DNA from: Saliphagus infecundisoli
GTDB taxonomy: Archaea; Halobacteriota; Halobacteria; Halobacteriales; Natrialbaceae
Length of the DNA stretch: 64,000 bases
Direction of reading: 5' to 3'
Assembly (NCBI RefSeq): GCF_020177375.1
Contig: NZ_JAIWHV010000004.1
Coordinates: forward strand, 118,217 to 182,216
Shown: positions 48,074 through 59,019 of the stretch, piece after piece
How positions within the stretch are numbered: the stretch's first letter is position 1
Layout of the letters: every line of letters begins with the position of its first letter
Notes under the pieces: model-generated
Told to the model about the DNA's origin: nothing
The model's database searches: none
Seen by the model: the letters and a program-made list of their open reading frames with translations, nothing else
Translations under genes and position numbers: made by a program

Positions 48074-48487
48074 ATGAGCCAGGACCAGTACGAAGAGGGC
48101 GAATCGGTTCCCGACAGCGACGACGAGTGGCGCGAGCGACTCTCGGAGGAGGAGTACGAGATCCTCCGGGAAGCCGGGACCGAGGCGCCCTTTTCGGGGG
48201 AGTTTCTCGACCACAAGGAGGACGGCAGCTACGTCTGTGCGGGCTGTGGCGCCGAGCTGTTCGACTCCGAGACCAAGTTCGACTCCGGATGTGGGTGGCC
48301 GTCGTTCTCGGACGTCGACGACGACCGGGTCGAGACGCGACGCGACACGAGCAACGGGATGGACCGCACGGAGGTCCTCTGTGCGAACTGCGGGGGCCAC
48401 CTCGGCCACGTCTTCGACGACGGCCCCGAACCGACGGGCAAACGCTACTGCATCAACTCGGTCGCGCTCGGATTCGACGACGAGTAG
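48074..48487 (+). CDS. msrB: Peptide-methionine (R)-S-oxide reductase
   Basis: A 137-residue MsrB that reduces the R-form of methionine sulfoxide in proteins with thioredoxin. Zinc ligands C55, C58, C103 and C106 are all present. The catalytic Cys is C126 in 'RYCINSV', and the 'CGWPSF' block (C73) and '[12 protein letters not shown]' are typical. It is cytosolic. It is 38 bases downstream of the zinc-ribbon gene, with overlapping promoter-like AT stretches absent, so possibly the same transcript. Confidence 0.95.
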   Translation: MSQDQYEEGESVPDSDDEWRERLSEEEYEILREAGTEAPFSGEFLDHKEDGSYVCAGCGAELFDSETKFDSGCGWPSFSDVDDDRVETRRDTSNGMDRTEVLCANCGGHLGHVFDDGPEPTGKRYCINSVALGFDDE

Positions 48488-48502
48488 GTGACTGCAGGCA
48501 TC

Positions 48503-48512
48503 ACGCTTTTCG
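48503..48512 (+). promoter_or_regulatory. TATA-like box for the YwbE-like gene
   Basis: ACGCTTTTCG is centred about 28 bases before the ATG at 48536. Confidence 0.55.
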
Positions 48513-48535
48513 ACCGGACGCGTCGAGGAGTGAAT

Positions 48536-48748
48536 ATGGTAGACACCGATACGCCGCCCGACGCCGACTCGCTCCGGGAGGGGATGACTGTGCGGGTCGT
48601 CCAGCCCGACCAGGACGTCGAATCGACCGAGAAGGAGCCGATCGTCGGCGAGGTCGGCTCCGTCCTCGGCGAGGAGCCCGAGGGCCCGAAAGTCGAACTC
48701 CTGTCGGGCGCGGTCGGCCACGTGAAGGAAGTCGTCACCGACGAGTGA
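48536..48748 (+). CDS. YwbE family protein (DUF2196)
   Basis: A 70-residue protein with the single small beta domain of the YwbE/DUF2196 family: 'LREGMTVRVVQPDQ', 'IVGEVGSVLGEE' and 'VELLSGAVGHVKEVV'. The family is small and widespread and its function is unknown; the basic fold resembles RNA- or nucleic-acid-binding small barrels. The ATG at 48536 was preferred because it fits the family N terminus and the TATA-like box; earlier in-frame codons are inside the msrB downstream gap. Confidence 0.82.
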   Translation: MVDTDTPPDADSLREGMTVRVVQPDQDVESTEKEPIVGEVGSVLGEEPEGPKVELLSGAVGHVKEVVTDE

Positions 48749-48783
48749 GTCGACTACCGCTCGTCGCGCTCCCGCCCGTAGCG

Positions 48784-48795
48784 GTACGTATTTGA
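48784..48795 (+). promoter_or_regulatory. TATA-like box for the YihY-like gene
   Basis: GTACGTATTTGA is centred about 29 bases before the ATG at 48819. Confidence 0.55.
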
Positions 48796-48818
48796 GTCCC
48801 TCCGCGGAAACGGAGGGC

Positions 48819-49643
48819 ATGGTCTCGAGCGTCGCCGACTTCGCCCGCGACGTCCTCGCGGTCTCCCGGGAGCGCCAGCTCGGGGTCACCGCCGCGGGGC
48901 TGGCCTTCCACGCGTTCAACACGCTGGTGCCGGCGGTGATCCTCCTGTTGGTCGCGACGACCGTCTTCGACGCGGGCGAGGCCCTCCTCGGGTTCGTCGA
49001 GGCGACCAGCGGGATCGACACGGCGCCGATCGAGGGCCAACTCGAGCCCGGCGGCGCCCAGGGCCCGATCCGGGCGACGGTGCTCGCCTTCCTGATCCTC
49101 GCCTGGAGCGGCGTTCGGCTGTTCCGGGCGGTCAACAGCGCCTTCACGGACGTCTACGACGGCCGAAAGCGCCAGTCGCTGTCGGGCATGGTCGTCAACG
49201 TCCTCCTGACGTCGGTGACGCTCACGGTCGCGGTCGGGCTCGCCGGGATCGTCGGCGTGAGCCTCTCGTTCGTGATCGACGGGCTCCTCTGGCGGATGGT
49301 CAGCCCGGTCGTGCTTTTCGTCTCGCTCGCCTGTGCCTTTCTCCCGATGTACTACCTCTACCCCCAGACCGACGTCACGCTCCGGGAGGTGCTGCCGGGG
49401 ACCGCGTTCGCCGCCGGAAGCTGGGTCGTCCTCGCGGCGGGCTTTCGGCTCTACATCCGGACCTCGGAGGGCGTCGAGCTCTACGGCATCGCGGGCGCGG
49501 TGCTCATCGTTCTGACCTGGGTCTACCTCGGCGGGCTCTGTATCCTCCTCGGTGCCGTCGGCAACGCCGTCCTCGCCGGCCGAGTCGAGCCCGACGCCGA
49601 GTGGATCCCGCTTCGGGATCGTCTCCGGTCGGTCGCCGACTAA
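48819..49643 (+). CDS. YihY/BrkB-like integral membrane protein
   Basis: A 274-residue protein with six predicted helices of the YihY/UPF0761 (virulence factor BrkB) family. The N-terminal helix region 'QLGVTAAGLAFHAFNTLVPAVILLL' is the family hallmark, as are 'LILAWSGVRLFRAVNSAFTDVYDG' and 'VLIVLTWVYLGGLCILLGAVGNA'. Its function is not settled; a role in transport or membrane organisation is guessed. The ATG at 48819 puts Met just before the first amphipathic region. Confidence 0.85.
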   Translation: MVSSVADFARDVLAVSRERQLGVTAAGLAFHAFNTLVPAVILLLVATTVFDAGEALLGFVEATSGIDTAPIEGQLEPGGAQGPIRATVLAFLILAWSGVRLFRAVNSAFTDVYDGRKRQSLSGMVVNVLLTSVTLTVAVGLAGIVGVSLSFVIDGLLWRMVSPVVLFVSLACAFLPMYYLYPQTDVTLREVLPGTAFAAGSWVVLAAGFRLYIRTSEGVELYGIAGAVLIVLTWVYLGGLCILLGAVGNAVLAGRVEPDAEWIPLRDRLRSVAD

Positions 49644-49767
49644 CGATCACAGCAGGTCATACTACCGGACAAAAGTCAGTGAACGGTCGATCGCGCTTCG
49701 CGGACCGTCGCCGCCGGCGACGGCCGTTCACATGCGATCCATCCGTGAACCGTTTTATCCGATAGTA

Positions 49768-52185
<2,418 letters not shown>

Positions 52186-52188
52186 CTA

Positions 52189-53031
52189 CTACTCCCGGAC
52201 CTCCTCGACGGTGTTCTCGAGGGTGCCGATCCCCTCGACGTCCACCTCGACGGTGTCGTCGGGGTAGAGCTGGATGTCCTGGAACGTTCCGACGCCCTCG
52301 GGGGTCCCCGTCGCGATGATGTCACCCGGTTCGAGGCGGACCCGCGAGGAGACGAAGGCAACGAGGTCGGCGACCGACTGGATCATCATTCCGGTATTAT
52401 CGTCCTGCATCGTCTCGCCGTTGACCCGCGAGGCGATGGCGAGGTCCTGTGGGTCCTCGATCCCGTCCGTGACGACGTAGGGGCCGACGGGCGTCGTCTC
52501 CTGCATCGCCTTCCCGGAGAACCAGTCGAGCAGGCGGTCGCCACCCATCTCGAGGCCCAGCTGGCGATCCCGCGCGGAGGTGTCGTTCAGGATGGTGTAG
52601 CCCGCGACGTACTCGAGGGCCTCGTCGCTCTCGACGTGGCGAGCCGATTCGCCGATGACCGCGGCGAGTTCGGCCTCGTAGTCGATCTCGTCGGTGACGC
52701 GGGTGTGGTAGCTGATCGGCTCGCGGTGGCCCACCAGCGTCCGGGGGAGTTTCAGGAAGACCAGGGGCCACTCGGGGACCTCGATGTCGGACTCCTCTGC
52801 GTGGGCCTCGTAGTTCAGCGCCGCACAGAACACCGTGTTCTCGTCCGTCGTCGGCGGCAGGTAGGTGATCTCCCCGGTGTCGAAGGTGTCGCCTCCGACG
52901 CCGGCGGCGTCGCCGGGCCGGGAGAGGGCGTCCCGGAACGTGTCGAACTCCCCGGTGACGTCCCGCACTTCGCCGTCCTCGAACACGCCGATTCGTCGTT
53001 CCCCCTCCGCGCGGAAGCAGCCGATTCGCAT
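52189..53031 (-). CDS. Fumarylacetoacetate hydrolase (FAH) family protein
   Basis: A 280-residue FAH-fold enzyme. The metal site is visible as 'IDYEAELAAVIG' (E-x-E) with a further acidic residue in 'YTILNDTSARDRQ'; 'WFSGKAMQETTPVGPYVVT', 'VNGETMQDDNTGMM' and 'IIATGTPEGVGTF' are typical blocks. Members include fumarylacetoacetases, oxaloacetate decarboxylases and 2-keto-pentonate-processing enzymes such as 2,4-diketo-3-deoxy-sugar-acid hydrolases. It stands alone, away from the sugar-acid block. The ATG at 53031 is the natural start. Confidence 0.9.
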   Translation of the reverse strand: MRIGCFRAEGERRIGVFEDGEVRDVTGEFDTFRDALSRPGDAAGVGGDTFDTGEITYLPPTTDENTVFCAALNYEAHAEESDIEVPEWPLVFLKLPRTLVGHREPISYHTRVTDEIDYEAELAAVIGESARHVESDEALEYVAGYTILNDTSARDRQLGLEMGGDRLLDWFSGKAMQETTPVGPYVVTDGIEDPQDLAIASRVNGETMQDDNTGMMIQSVADLVAFVSSRVRLEPGDIIATGTPEGVGTFQDIQLYPDDTVEVDVEGIGTLENTVEEVRE

Positions 53032-53114
53032 GCTCGGAGGTCACAGCAGGGGCCCTTGAGCGTTTGTATCCCTGCGAGATCCGCGGGCGGTCCGCCGGGC
53101 CCGGACCCGTCCGA

Positions 53115-53125
53115 CAGTATATACG
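53115..53125 (+). promoter_or_regulatory. TATA box for the membrane zinc-ribbon gene
   Basis: CAGTATATACG is centred about 29 bases before the ATG at 53149, a good archaeal TATA box. Confidence 0.65.
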
Positions 53126-53148
53126 TCCGGGGACCGAACCCGCAAGGG

Positions 53149-53625
53149 ATGCGTTCGTCGATCGGGAAGGGCCTCGCCTGGCAGCTCGTGGGTCTGCTGT
53201 TCTATCTCATCGGGATGGCCGTCTTCCTCGTGATCGCGGTCGACGTCTTCGTTTCTCCGCCGGAGGGCTCGATAGAGAACTTCACCGCGAGCCACCTGAC
53301 CGGGATCGTCGTCAGCGTCGTCCTCCTGATGGTCGGCCGGGCGATCAGCTGGAAGTACGGCGGGGAGATCGGCGGCCTAACGATGGGTGGCTACGGGTTC
53401 GGCGGTCAACCCGGCCGGGCCGGGGATCGTGACCACCCCGATCAGACGGTCCTTGAGCAACACGGCTACTACCAGTCGCCGCCCGACCCCGAGGAGCGCC
53501 CCGACGAGGACGGCCCCGGGCGGGGCCTCGAGTCGGTGGCGGCCGAGGGAACCGTCTGTGAGTCCTGTGGGACCAAAAACGGAAGGGGATTCGACTACTG
53601 TCGCAACTGCGCCGCCGAGCTGTGA
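53149..53625 (+). CDS. Membrane protein with C-terminal zinc ribbon
   Basis: A 158-residue protein. Two membrane helices lie at about residues 12-34 and 48-66. The middle is Gly/Pro/Asp-rich and probably flexible. The C terminus holds a zinc ribbon, 'VCESCGTKNGRGFDYCRNCAAEL' in four Cys positions (the double C-x2-C of 'zinc-ribbon domain' proteins). This layout, membrane anchor plus zinc ribbon, is common in haloarchaea but the function is unknown. Its stop is eight bases from the convergent gene's stop. Confidence 0.75.
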   Translation: MRSSIGKGLAWQLVGLLFYLIGMAVFLVIAVDVFVSPPEGSIENFTASHLTGIVVSVVLLMVGRAISWKYGGEIGGLTMGGYGFGGQPGRAGDRDHPDQTVLEQHGYYQSPPDPEERPDEDGPGRGLESVAAEGTVCESCGTKNGRGFDYCRNCAAEL

Positions 53626-53633
53626 GCCCGGAA

Positions 53634-53882
53634 CTATGACTCGAGGCGCTCGCGGTGGTCTGCGACCAGTTCCGCCGCCCGGTCTCGAGAGCCCGTCGCC
53701 TCCCAGCGGACCCGCTCGCCGTCGCCGTAGGCGAGCGCCGTCTTGAGTTCGTCGGCGAGCACTCCCGACTCGACCGCGAGCACCGTCCCCTCGTCGTCGC
53801 CGAGTTCGTAGACGCCGATCCGGTCGGGCGCACGGGCGACGGTCTCCCGGTTCAGGTCCCTCCAGTGTTTCGAGAGGGGCAT
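53634..53882 (-). CDS. Conserved haloarchaeal protein of 82 residues, unknown function
   Basis: A small soluble protein with the conserved opening 'MPLSKHWRDLNRE' and 'APDRIGVYELGDDEGTVL', then 'VRWEATGSRDRAAELVADHRERL'. It looks like a GIY-YIG-like or DUF7508-like mini-domain ('VYELGD'), but no catalytic set is visible, so no function is assigned. It follows the DUF5796-type gene by one base, so both are translated from one transcript. Confidence 0.68.
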   Translation of the reverse strand: MPLSKHWRDLNRETVARAPDRIGVYELGDDEGTVLAVESGVLADELKTALAYGDGERVRWEATGSRDRAAELVADHRERLES

Positions 53883-53883
53883 C

Positions 53884-54327
53884 TCACTCGGCCTCGCCGT
53901 CCCCTCCCGCGACGATCTCGTAGGCGTGTTCGCTCATCTCGTCCTCCGCGAAGACGAACACCCGGCCGCTGGCGACCTCGGGCTCGGCCTCGACGACGAT
54001 GGCGTACCCCTCCGTCCGGACCGAGACTCCGGGGAACAGCTCGGTCTCCTCGTCCGTGCCGAGCATGACCCGGCCGACGCCGGTCGACTCGAGGATGTCG
54101 TCGTGGGTGTTGCGGTCGTTGACGTAGGTCATGACCCCGGAGACGCCGTCGGGGTCGGTAACGAGGACGTGGACCTCCTTGCCGGGCGGGGTCCGGACCG
54201 ATCCGGTCTCGGGCTCGGGGACGCCGTTGTAGAACGTCTCCCGGCCGTCGGTGTACTCGACGACGACGCCGCCGTCGACGAGTTCCACGCCGAGGGTGCT
54301 CGGCGGGACGTCGTTTCTGGCGCTCAT
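53884..54327 (-). CDS. DUF5796 family protein
   Basis: A 147-residue acidic protein of a haloarchaeal family. It opens 'SARNDVPPSTLGVELVDGGVVVEY', then 'RTPPGKEVHVLVTDPDGVSGVMTYVNDRNTHDDIL' and 'STGVGRVML', all well conserved in relatives. The C terminus is acidic. No signal, no membrane segment, no catalytic motif. The ATG at 54327 begins the conserved block. It is divergent from aroK and upstream of the 82-residue gene in a two-gene operon. Confidence 0.78.
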   Translation of the reverse strand: MSARNDVPPSTLGVELVDGGVVVEYTDGRETFYNGVPEPETGSVRTPPGKEVHVLVTDPDGVSGVMTYVNDRNTHDDILESTGVGRVMLGTDEETELFPGVSVRTEGYAIVVEAEPEVASGRVFVFAEDEMSEHAYEIVAGGDGEAE

Positions 54328-54383
54328 GGCCCCCGGTTGGAACCGACCGGGGAAAAGCGCCGCGTTCGCGGGAACCGCCAGCC

Positions 54384-54392
54384 GTAAATACG
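54384..54392 (+). promoter_or_regulatory. TATA-like box for aroK
   Basis: GTAAATACG is centred about 25 bases before the ATG at 54413. Confidence 0.58.
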
Positions 54393-54412
54393 CCCTGGGA
54401 GAGAGTCCCGGT

Positions 54413-55282
54413 ATGGACGGCCGGGCCAGGGCCCCCGCGGCCGGAACGGTGCTCAACGCGCTCGCGACCCGGAAGGGTGCCGCGTTCGCGATCGACCTCG
54501 AGACGACCGCGACCGTCTCCCTGACCGACGACGGCCGGGTCGAGGGAGAGATCGCCGACCGGCCCGACGCCGACGCCGCGTTGATCGAACGCTGCGTCGA
54601 ACTCGCGGTCGATCGCTACGCCGCCGACGCGGGCTTCGATGCAACCGGCGCCCGCGTCCGCACCGAGAGCGAGGTGCCGATGGCCTCCGGGCTGAAGAGT
54701 TCGAGCGCCGCCGCCAACGCCGCCACCCTCGCGACGCTCGACGCCCTGGGGGTCGCCGACTCGGTAGACCGGATCGATGCCTGCCGGCTCGGCGTCGAGG
54801 CCGCCCGCGAAACCGGCGTGACGGTCACCGGTGCCTTCGACGACGCCAGCGCGAGCATGCTGGGGGGCGTGACGGTGACCGACAACGCGACCGACGAACT
54901 GCTCGTCCGCGAGGAGGTCGACTGGCAGGCGCTGGTCTACACGCCCCCCGAGCGGGCGTTCAGCGCCGACGCCAACGTCGCTTCCTGCGAGCGGGTCGCG
55001 CCGATGGCCGACCTCGTCTACGAACTCGCCCTCGAGAAACGGTACGGCGAGGCGATGACGGTCAACGGCCTCGCGTTCTCGGCCGCCCTGGAGGCGCCGA
55101 CCGGGCCGACGATCGAGGCCCTCCCGCACGCCGACGGCGTCTCGCTGTCGGGGACTGGGCCGAGCTACGTGGCGGTCGGCGACCGGACGGCTCTCGAGGA
55201 GGTTCGGGAGACGTGGGCAGAGCGGCCCGGGACGACGCGGCTGCTCGAGACCAGAAACGACGGCACACGGATCCAGACATGA
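54413..55282 (+). CDS. aroK: Shikimate kinase, archaeal GHMP type
   Basis: A 289-residue GHMP-superfamily kinase that phosphorylates shikimate in aromatic amino-acid synthesis; archaea use this fold instead of the bacterial P-loop AroK. The ATP loop is 'VPMASGLKSSSAAANAATLATLDALG' (GLKSSSA), preceded by 'GTVLNALATRKGAAFAIDL'; the C-terminal 'GVSLSGTGPSYVAVG' is the third GHMP motif. The stop overlaps the chorismate mutase start (ATGA). The ATG at 54413 fits both the family start and the TATA-like box. Confidence 0.93.
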   Translation: MDGRARAPAAGTVLNALATRKGAAFAIDLETTATVSLTDDGRVEGEIADRPDADAALIERCVELAVDRYAADAGFDATGARVRTESEVPMASGLKSSSAAANAATLATLDALGVADSVDRIDACRLGVEAARETGVTVTGAFDDASASMLGGVTVTDNATDELLVREEVDWQALVYTPPERAFSADANVASCERVAPMADLVYELALEKRYGEAMTVNGLAFSAALEAPTGPTIEALPHADGVSLSGTGPSYVAVGDRTALEEVRETWAERPGTTRLLETRNDGTRIQT

Positions 55283-55617
55283 CCAGAGAGACCGACACCG
55301 ACGGCGAGGGGGAGATCGGGCATGGAGACGGCGTGGCGATGCCCGAGGACGCGGAACTCGACGACCTCCGCGAGGAGATCCGGGAGATCGACGGCGACAT
55401 CGTCGAGCTGATCGCCCGACGGACGTACGTCGCCGACACGATCGCGGGGGTCAAAGAAGAAGAGGGGCTGCCGACGACCGACGAGAGCCAGGAGACACAG
55501 GTGATGGAACGTGCCGGCGAGAACGCCGATCGGTTCGACGTCGACGCGAACCTCGTGAAGGCGATCTTTCGGCTGCTGATCGAGTTGAACAAGGTCGAAC
55601 AACGCGAGAGCAGGTAG
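55279..55617 (+). CDS. Chorismate mutase (AroQ type)
   Basis: A 112-residue protein with an all-helical AroQ domain: 'LDDLREEIREIDGDIVELIARRTYVADTIAGVKEE' with the catalytic Arg (in 'LREEI') and Lys (in 'GVKEE'), and a C-terminal helix 'LVKAIFRLLIELNKVEQRESR'. It converts chorismate to prephenate. The first 25 residues are an acidic extension of low complexity. Translation is coupled to aroK by the ATGA overlap, so two shikimate-pathway steps are made together. Confidence 0.9.
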   Translation: MTRETDTDGEGEIGHGDGVAMPEDAELDDLREEIREIDGDIVELIARRTYVADTIAGVKEEEGLPTTDESQETQVMERAGENADRFDVDANLVKAIFRLLIELNKVEQRESR

Positions 55618-55704
55618 CTCGAACGGACGTCCTCAAGAACCGAGCCGTCGCGATCGATCACCCGACGGGCTTCGAGGTGTTTCCGGCGGGGAAGTCGCGC
55701 CTCC

Positions 55705-55714
55705 CATTTTAAGG
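55705..55714 (+). promoter_or_regulatory. TATA-like box for the ABC operon
   Basis: CATTTTAAGG is centred about 28 bases before the ATG at 55738. Confidence 0.6.
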
Positions 55715-55737
55715 TTCTCCCCTCGCGAAAGGAGGGC

Positions 55738-56649
55738 ATGGTGGCGATCGACGCGAACGAGGTCTCGAAGCGCTACGGAACGCTTCAGGCGGTGGATCGG
55801 GTGGATCTTACGGTCGAGGAGGGGGAGACGTTCGGCTTTCTGGGCCCCAACGGGGCCGGGAAGTCGACGTTCATCAATATGTTGCTGGATTTCGTCAAGC
55901 CCAGTCACGGTTCGGTCTCGCTGTTCGGCAACGACTGCCAGGGCGAGGGCGTCGCCGCCCGCTCGCGGATCGGTGTCCTCCCGGAAGGGTATTCGACGTT
56001 CGACCGGCTGACCGGCCGCCAGCACGTCGAGTACGCGATCAGGTCGAAAGCGGCCGACGATGACCCGATCGACGTGCTGGACCGGGTAGGGATCCGCGAG
56101 GCCGCGGACCGGAAGGCAAGCGGCTACTCGAAGGGGATGGCCCAGCGGCTCGTCCTCGGGATGGCCCTCGTCGGCGAGCCCGACCTCCTCCTGCTCGACG
56201 AGCCCACGACCGGGCTCGATCCCAACGGCGCCGCCGAGATCCGGGAGATCCTCCGCGAGGAGAACGAACGGGGGGCGACCGTCTTCTTCTCGAGTCATAT
56301 CTTGGAACAGGTCGAGGCGGTCTGCGATCGCGTCGCGATCCTCCAGGACGGCGAACTCGTCGCCCTGGACACGATCGAGGGGCTCCGGGAGACGATGGGC
56401 GGGGGGACGAAACTCGTCATCACCCTCGACAGACTCGAGGACGGAACCCTCGAGACGATCTGGGCCGTCGAAGGGGTCGATACGGCGGTCGCGACCGAGG
56501 AATCGACCGTCGAGATCACCTGTACGAACGACGCGAAGATGGATGTCATCGTCGCGCTCCACGAGGCCGGTCTCGACGTCCTCAACTTCCGGACCGAGGA
56601 GGCCTCTTTGGAGGACATGTTCGTCGAGTACACCGGTGCGGGGCGATGA
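55738..56649 (+). CDS. ABC transporter ATP-binding protein
   Basis: A 303-residue ABC ATPase. Walker A is 'GPNGAGKST' near residue 39, the Q-loop follows ('GVLPEGYSTF'), the signature is 'YSKGMAQRL' (near 134; Lys-Gly-Met rather than Ser-Gly-Gly), Walker B is 'LLLLDEPTTG', and the His switch is 'FSSHIL'. The C-terminal 80 residues form the domain typical of CcmA/NodI/DrrA-type exporters. It is the first gene of a three-gene operon; its stop overlaps the next start (ATGA). With two permeases it makes a complete exporter of the ABC-2 type. Substrate unknown. Confidence 0.92.
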   Translation: MVAIDANEVSKRYGTLQAVDRVDLTVEEGETFGFLGPNGAGKSTFINMLLDFVKPSHGSVSLFGNDCQGEGVAARSRIGVLPEGYSTFDRLTGRQHVEYAIRSKAADDDPIDVLDRVGIREAADRKASGYSKGMAQRLVLGMALVGEPDLLLLDEPTTGLDPNGAAEIREILREENERGATVFFSSHILEQVEAVCDRVAILQDGELVALDTIEGLRETMGGGTKLVITLDRLEDGTLETIWAVEGVDTAVATEESTVEITCTNDAKMDVIVALHEAGLDVLNFRTEEASLEDMFVEYTGAGR

Positions 56650-57452
56650 GCTGGACGGTTCTCGCCCGCCAGGACGGCCGGCTCACGGTCGGCGCCAAGT
56701 CGGTCAAATACCTCCTGGCGCTGCTGGTGGCGGTGGTCATGCTCGGCGCCTACGTCTACCCGCTGTTCGGGACCGAGCCGATCACGACCGCGCGCTTTTC
56801 GGGGTTCGTCGTCGGCTGGCTCGCCACCCTGCTCCCGCTGATCGGCGTCCTGATCGGCTACAACGCCGTCGTGAGCGAACGAGAGTCGGGCGCGCTCCTG
56901 CTGTCGCTTTCCTTGCCCCACAGCCGGGGGGACGTGATCCTGGGGAAGTTCCTCGGCCGGGCGGGCGTCCTCGCGGCGGCCATCGTGGTCGCGATGATCG
57001 GTGCCGGCGCGCTCGTCGTCTACCCCTTCGGCGAGCTCGAGCTCCCCCGGTCGCTCGCGTTCGTCGGCCTCACCGTCGTCTTCGGGATGATCTGGACGGG
57101 GATCGGGGTGGCCTCCTCGCTGGTCGTCGCCACCAAACGGCGCGCGCTCGTGGTCGCCTTCGGGGTCTTCTTCCTGTTCGTCTTCGCCTGGGAGACCGCG
57201 GCCGACGCCCTCGAAACGGGGCTGAACAGTGCGGGGATCCTCGACGGCGAGCTTCCCGGCGCGGTCGAGTTTCTCGTCGCGATGGAGCCCGGAGCGGTCT
57301 ACACCCGGCTCGTCACGAGCGTCGATCCCGGCGGCAGTCTCGAGGGGGCGTGGTACCTGGGCTGGGACGTCTCTCTGGTGGCGTTCGTCTGCTGGGCGAC
57401 GATACCGATGGGGCTCGCCTACCTCCGCTTTGCGGGGAGTGATCTCCCGTGA
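56646..57452 (+). CDS. ABC-2 type permease (first)
   Basis: A 268-residue membrane protein with about six helices. It opens with a conserved cytosolic stretch 'SWTVLARQDGRLTVGAKS', then 'NAVVSERESGALLLSLSLPHSRGDVILGKFLGR', the NosY/ABC-2 family signature linking helices two and three. It is translationally coupled on both sides (ATGA with the ATPase, GTGA with the second permease). Together with the ATPase it should export a lipid, drug or small molecule; the substrate cannot be told. Confidence 0.88.
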   Translation: MSWTVLARQDGRLTVGAKSVKYLLALLVAVVMLGAYVYPLFGTEPITTARFSGFVVGWLATLLPLIGVLIGYNAVVSERESGALLLSLSLPHSRGDVILGKFLGRAGVLAAAIVVAMIGAGALVVYPFGELELPRSLAFVGLTVVFGMIWTGIGVASSLVVATKRRALVVAFGVFFLFVFAWETAADALETGLNSAGILDGELPGAVEFLVAMEPGAVYTRLVTSVDPGGSLEGAWYLGWDVSLVAFVCWATIPMGLAYLRFAGSDLP

Positions 57453-58264
57453 GCTGGCGCGCGCTCGCCTACAAGGACCTCCACGACGCGAGCCGGTCGC
57501 GGACGCTCTGGCTCCTCGTGGCCCTCCTGATCGTCGTCTTCGGGGGGTACACCGTCGGCCACGGCTACCTCGGCGAGGAGACCTTCCCGGCGTTCGTCGC
57601 CGGACTCGCGGGGGTGGTCGGAGTCTTCCTCCCGGTGCTCTCGCTCCTGATCGGCTACAAGTCGGTCGTCCACGAGCGGACCAGCGGAAGCCTCCACCTC
57701 ACCCTTTCCTTTCCCCACTCCCGGTCGGACCTCGTCGTCGGGACCCTCGTCGGCCGCTCTCTCGTCCTCCTCGCGCCGACGCTTCTGGCCCTTGCCCTCG
57801 CGGGCGTCGGCGGCGTCGTCCTCTATGGCACCGAGGGAACGGTCGCATACCCGCTGTTTCTCGCCGCGAGCGCGCTCTACGGGCTCGCGTTCGTCGGGGT
57901 CGCGGTCGGGCTCTCGCTGTCGACCACCGCCGACCGCTGGATCACGTTCGGCGCGCTCGGGGGCTACCTCCTCTTGGTCCAGCTCTGGGACAACCTCCAC
58001 TCGCTGACGCTGCTCGTCCTCCATCGCTTCGAGTTCGCCGTCCTCACCGACATCCCCGACTGGGCGCTTCTGTTCCGGCTGATCAAACCCAGCGAGTCCT
58101 ACTACCGCCTGCTCCGGGCCGGATTCGACGTCTCCCTGGCCGGGCGCTACGTCGGCGACGTCCCCGTCTACGTCGGCTGGTGGATGGCTCTCGTGATACT
58201 GGTCGGCTGGATCGCGGTCCCGCTCGCCGTCGGCTACCGGCGGTTCCGGGCCGCGGACCTCTAA
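57449..58264 (+). CDS. ABC-2 type permease (second)
   Basis: A 271-residue membrane protein paralogous to the gene upstream: 'SWRALAYKDLHDASRSRTLW' opens it and 'YKSVVHERTSGSLHLTLSFPHSRSDLVVGTLVGR' matches the signature of the first permease. It starts at a GTG that overlaps the previous stop (GTGA). About six helices. The two permeases probably form a heterodimer. Confidence 0.88.
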   Translation: MSWRALAYKDLHDASRSRTLWLLVALLIVVFGGYTVGHGYLGEETFPAFVAGLAGVVGVFLPVLSLLIGYKSVVHERTSGSLHLTLSFPHSRSDLVVGTLVGRSLVLLAPTLLALALAGVGGVVLYGTEGTVAYPLFLAASALYGLAFVGVAVGLSLSTTADRWITFGALGGYLLLVQLWDNLHSLTLLVLHRFEFAVLTDIPDWALLFRLIKPSESYYRLLRAGFDVSLAGRYVGDVPVYVGWWMALVILVGWIAVPLAVGYRRFRAADL

Positions 58265-58339
58265 ACCCGTCCGACGGTTTCCGATGCCGTTCGAGAACCG
58301 CCCGCCAGCTACCCGAATCCCGGTCGTCCTCCCCAGCAG

Positions 58340-58849
58340 CTACTCCGAGAACTCGTCGTCGTACTCCTCTAAGTCACTGAACTCCTCGATGACGGCGACC
58401 ACGATCGAGTCGCCCGCCTCGTCGGCGCCGACGAACACCGTGACGTGTTCCTCGTCGGGACTCGCGACCTCGACCGTCTCGGTCGCCCCGCTCTCGCCGC
58501 CGACCACCCCGTCGAGTTCGATCGACACCGTGTACTCCCCCGAGTCGGTCAGGACGTCCTCGTAGATCCCCATCGACTCCCGGTCGCCTCCGTCGCTCTC
58601 GTTGCCGCCATCGTCGCCGTCACTCTCGCTCGATGGCAGGTCGAAGCGTTCCTCGAGGACGACGTCGCCGTTGGGATCGAGCATCTCGATCGAACCCGAC
58701 AGCTCCCGGTCGGTGCCGTTGAACACGTTGACGTCCTCTAGGAACATCCCCCCGAGGAAGTCCGCGATGGCCGAACAGCCCGCGAGCGCGACGCCGGCGG
58801 CGCTCGCGCCGGCCGCCAGGAACCGGCGCCGTCCGATCGTCGATCCCAT
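58340..58849 (-). CDS. Tat-exported lipoprotein, unknown function
   Basis: A 169-residue predicted lipoprotein. The start gives the twin-Arg signal 'GRRRFLAAGASAAGVALAGC', with a lipobox (Leu-Ala-Gly-Cys). The mature part is a single beta-like domain with an acidic, Ser/Asp/Gly-rich loop ('DDGGNESDGGDRES'). An in-frame ATG ten codons upstream (58879) is possible, but the shorter start places the Arg pair at the usual distance. Similar 'Ig-like' lipoproteins are frequent in haloarchaea. The function is unknown. It lies between the ABC operon and a Tat beta-propeller gene on the other strand. Confidence 0.78.
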   Translation of the reverse strand: MGSTIGRRRFLAAGASAAGVALAGCSAIADFLGGMFLEDVNVFNGTDRELSGSIEMLDPNGDVVLEERFDLPSSESDGDDGGNESDGGDRESMGIYEDVLTDSGEYTVSIELDGVVGGESGATETVEVASPDEEHVTVFVGADEAGDSIVVAVIEEFSDLEEYDDEFSE

Positions 58850-59019
58850 CACCGTTCGTCCGCTGTCTCCCTCTCTCATTGACACCTGCTGATTGTGGTG
58901 GGGTACGCAAAAGGGATGAAGGGCGTTCTCTCGGCCAGAAATCGGGGACCTCCATCGCTCGCGGAGAGTCACCGTCGAGCGAAAAATGATTGATGGGGCG
59001 GCTCCCCGAACGGGACGCC

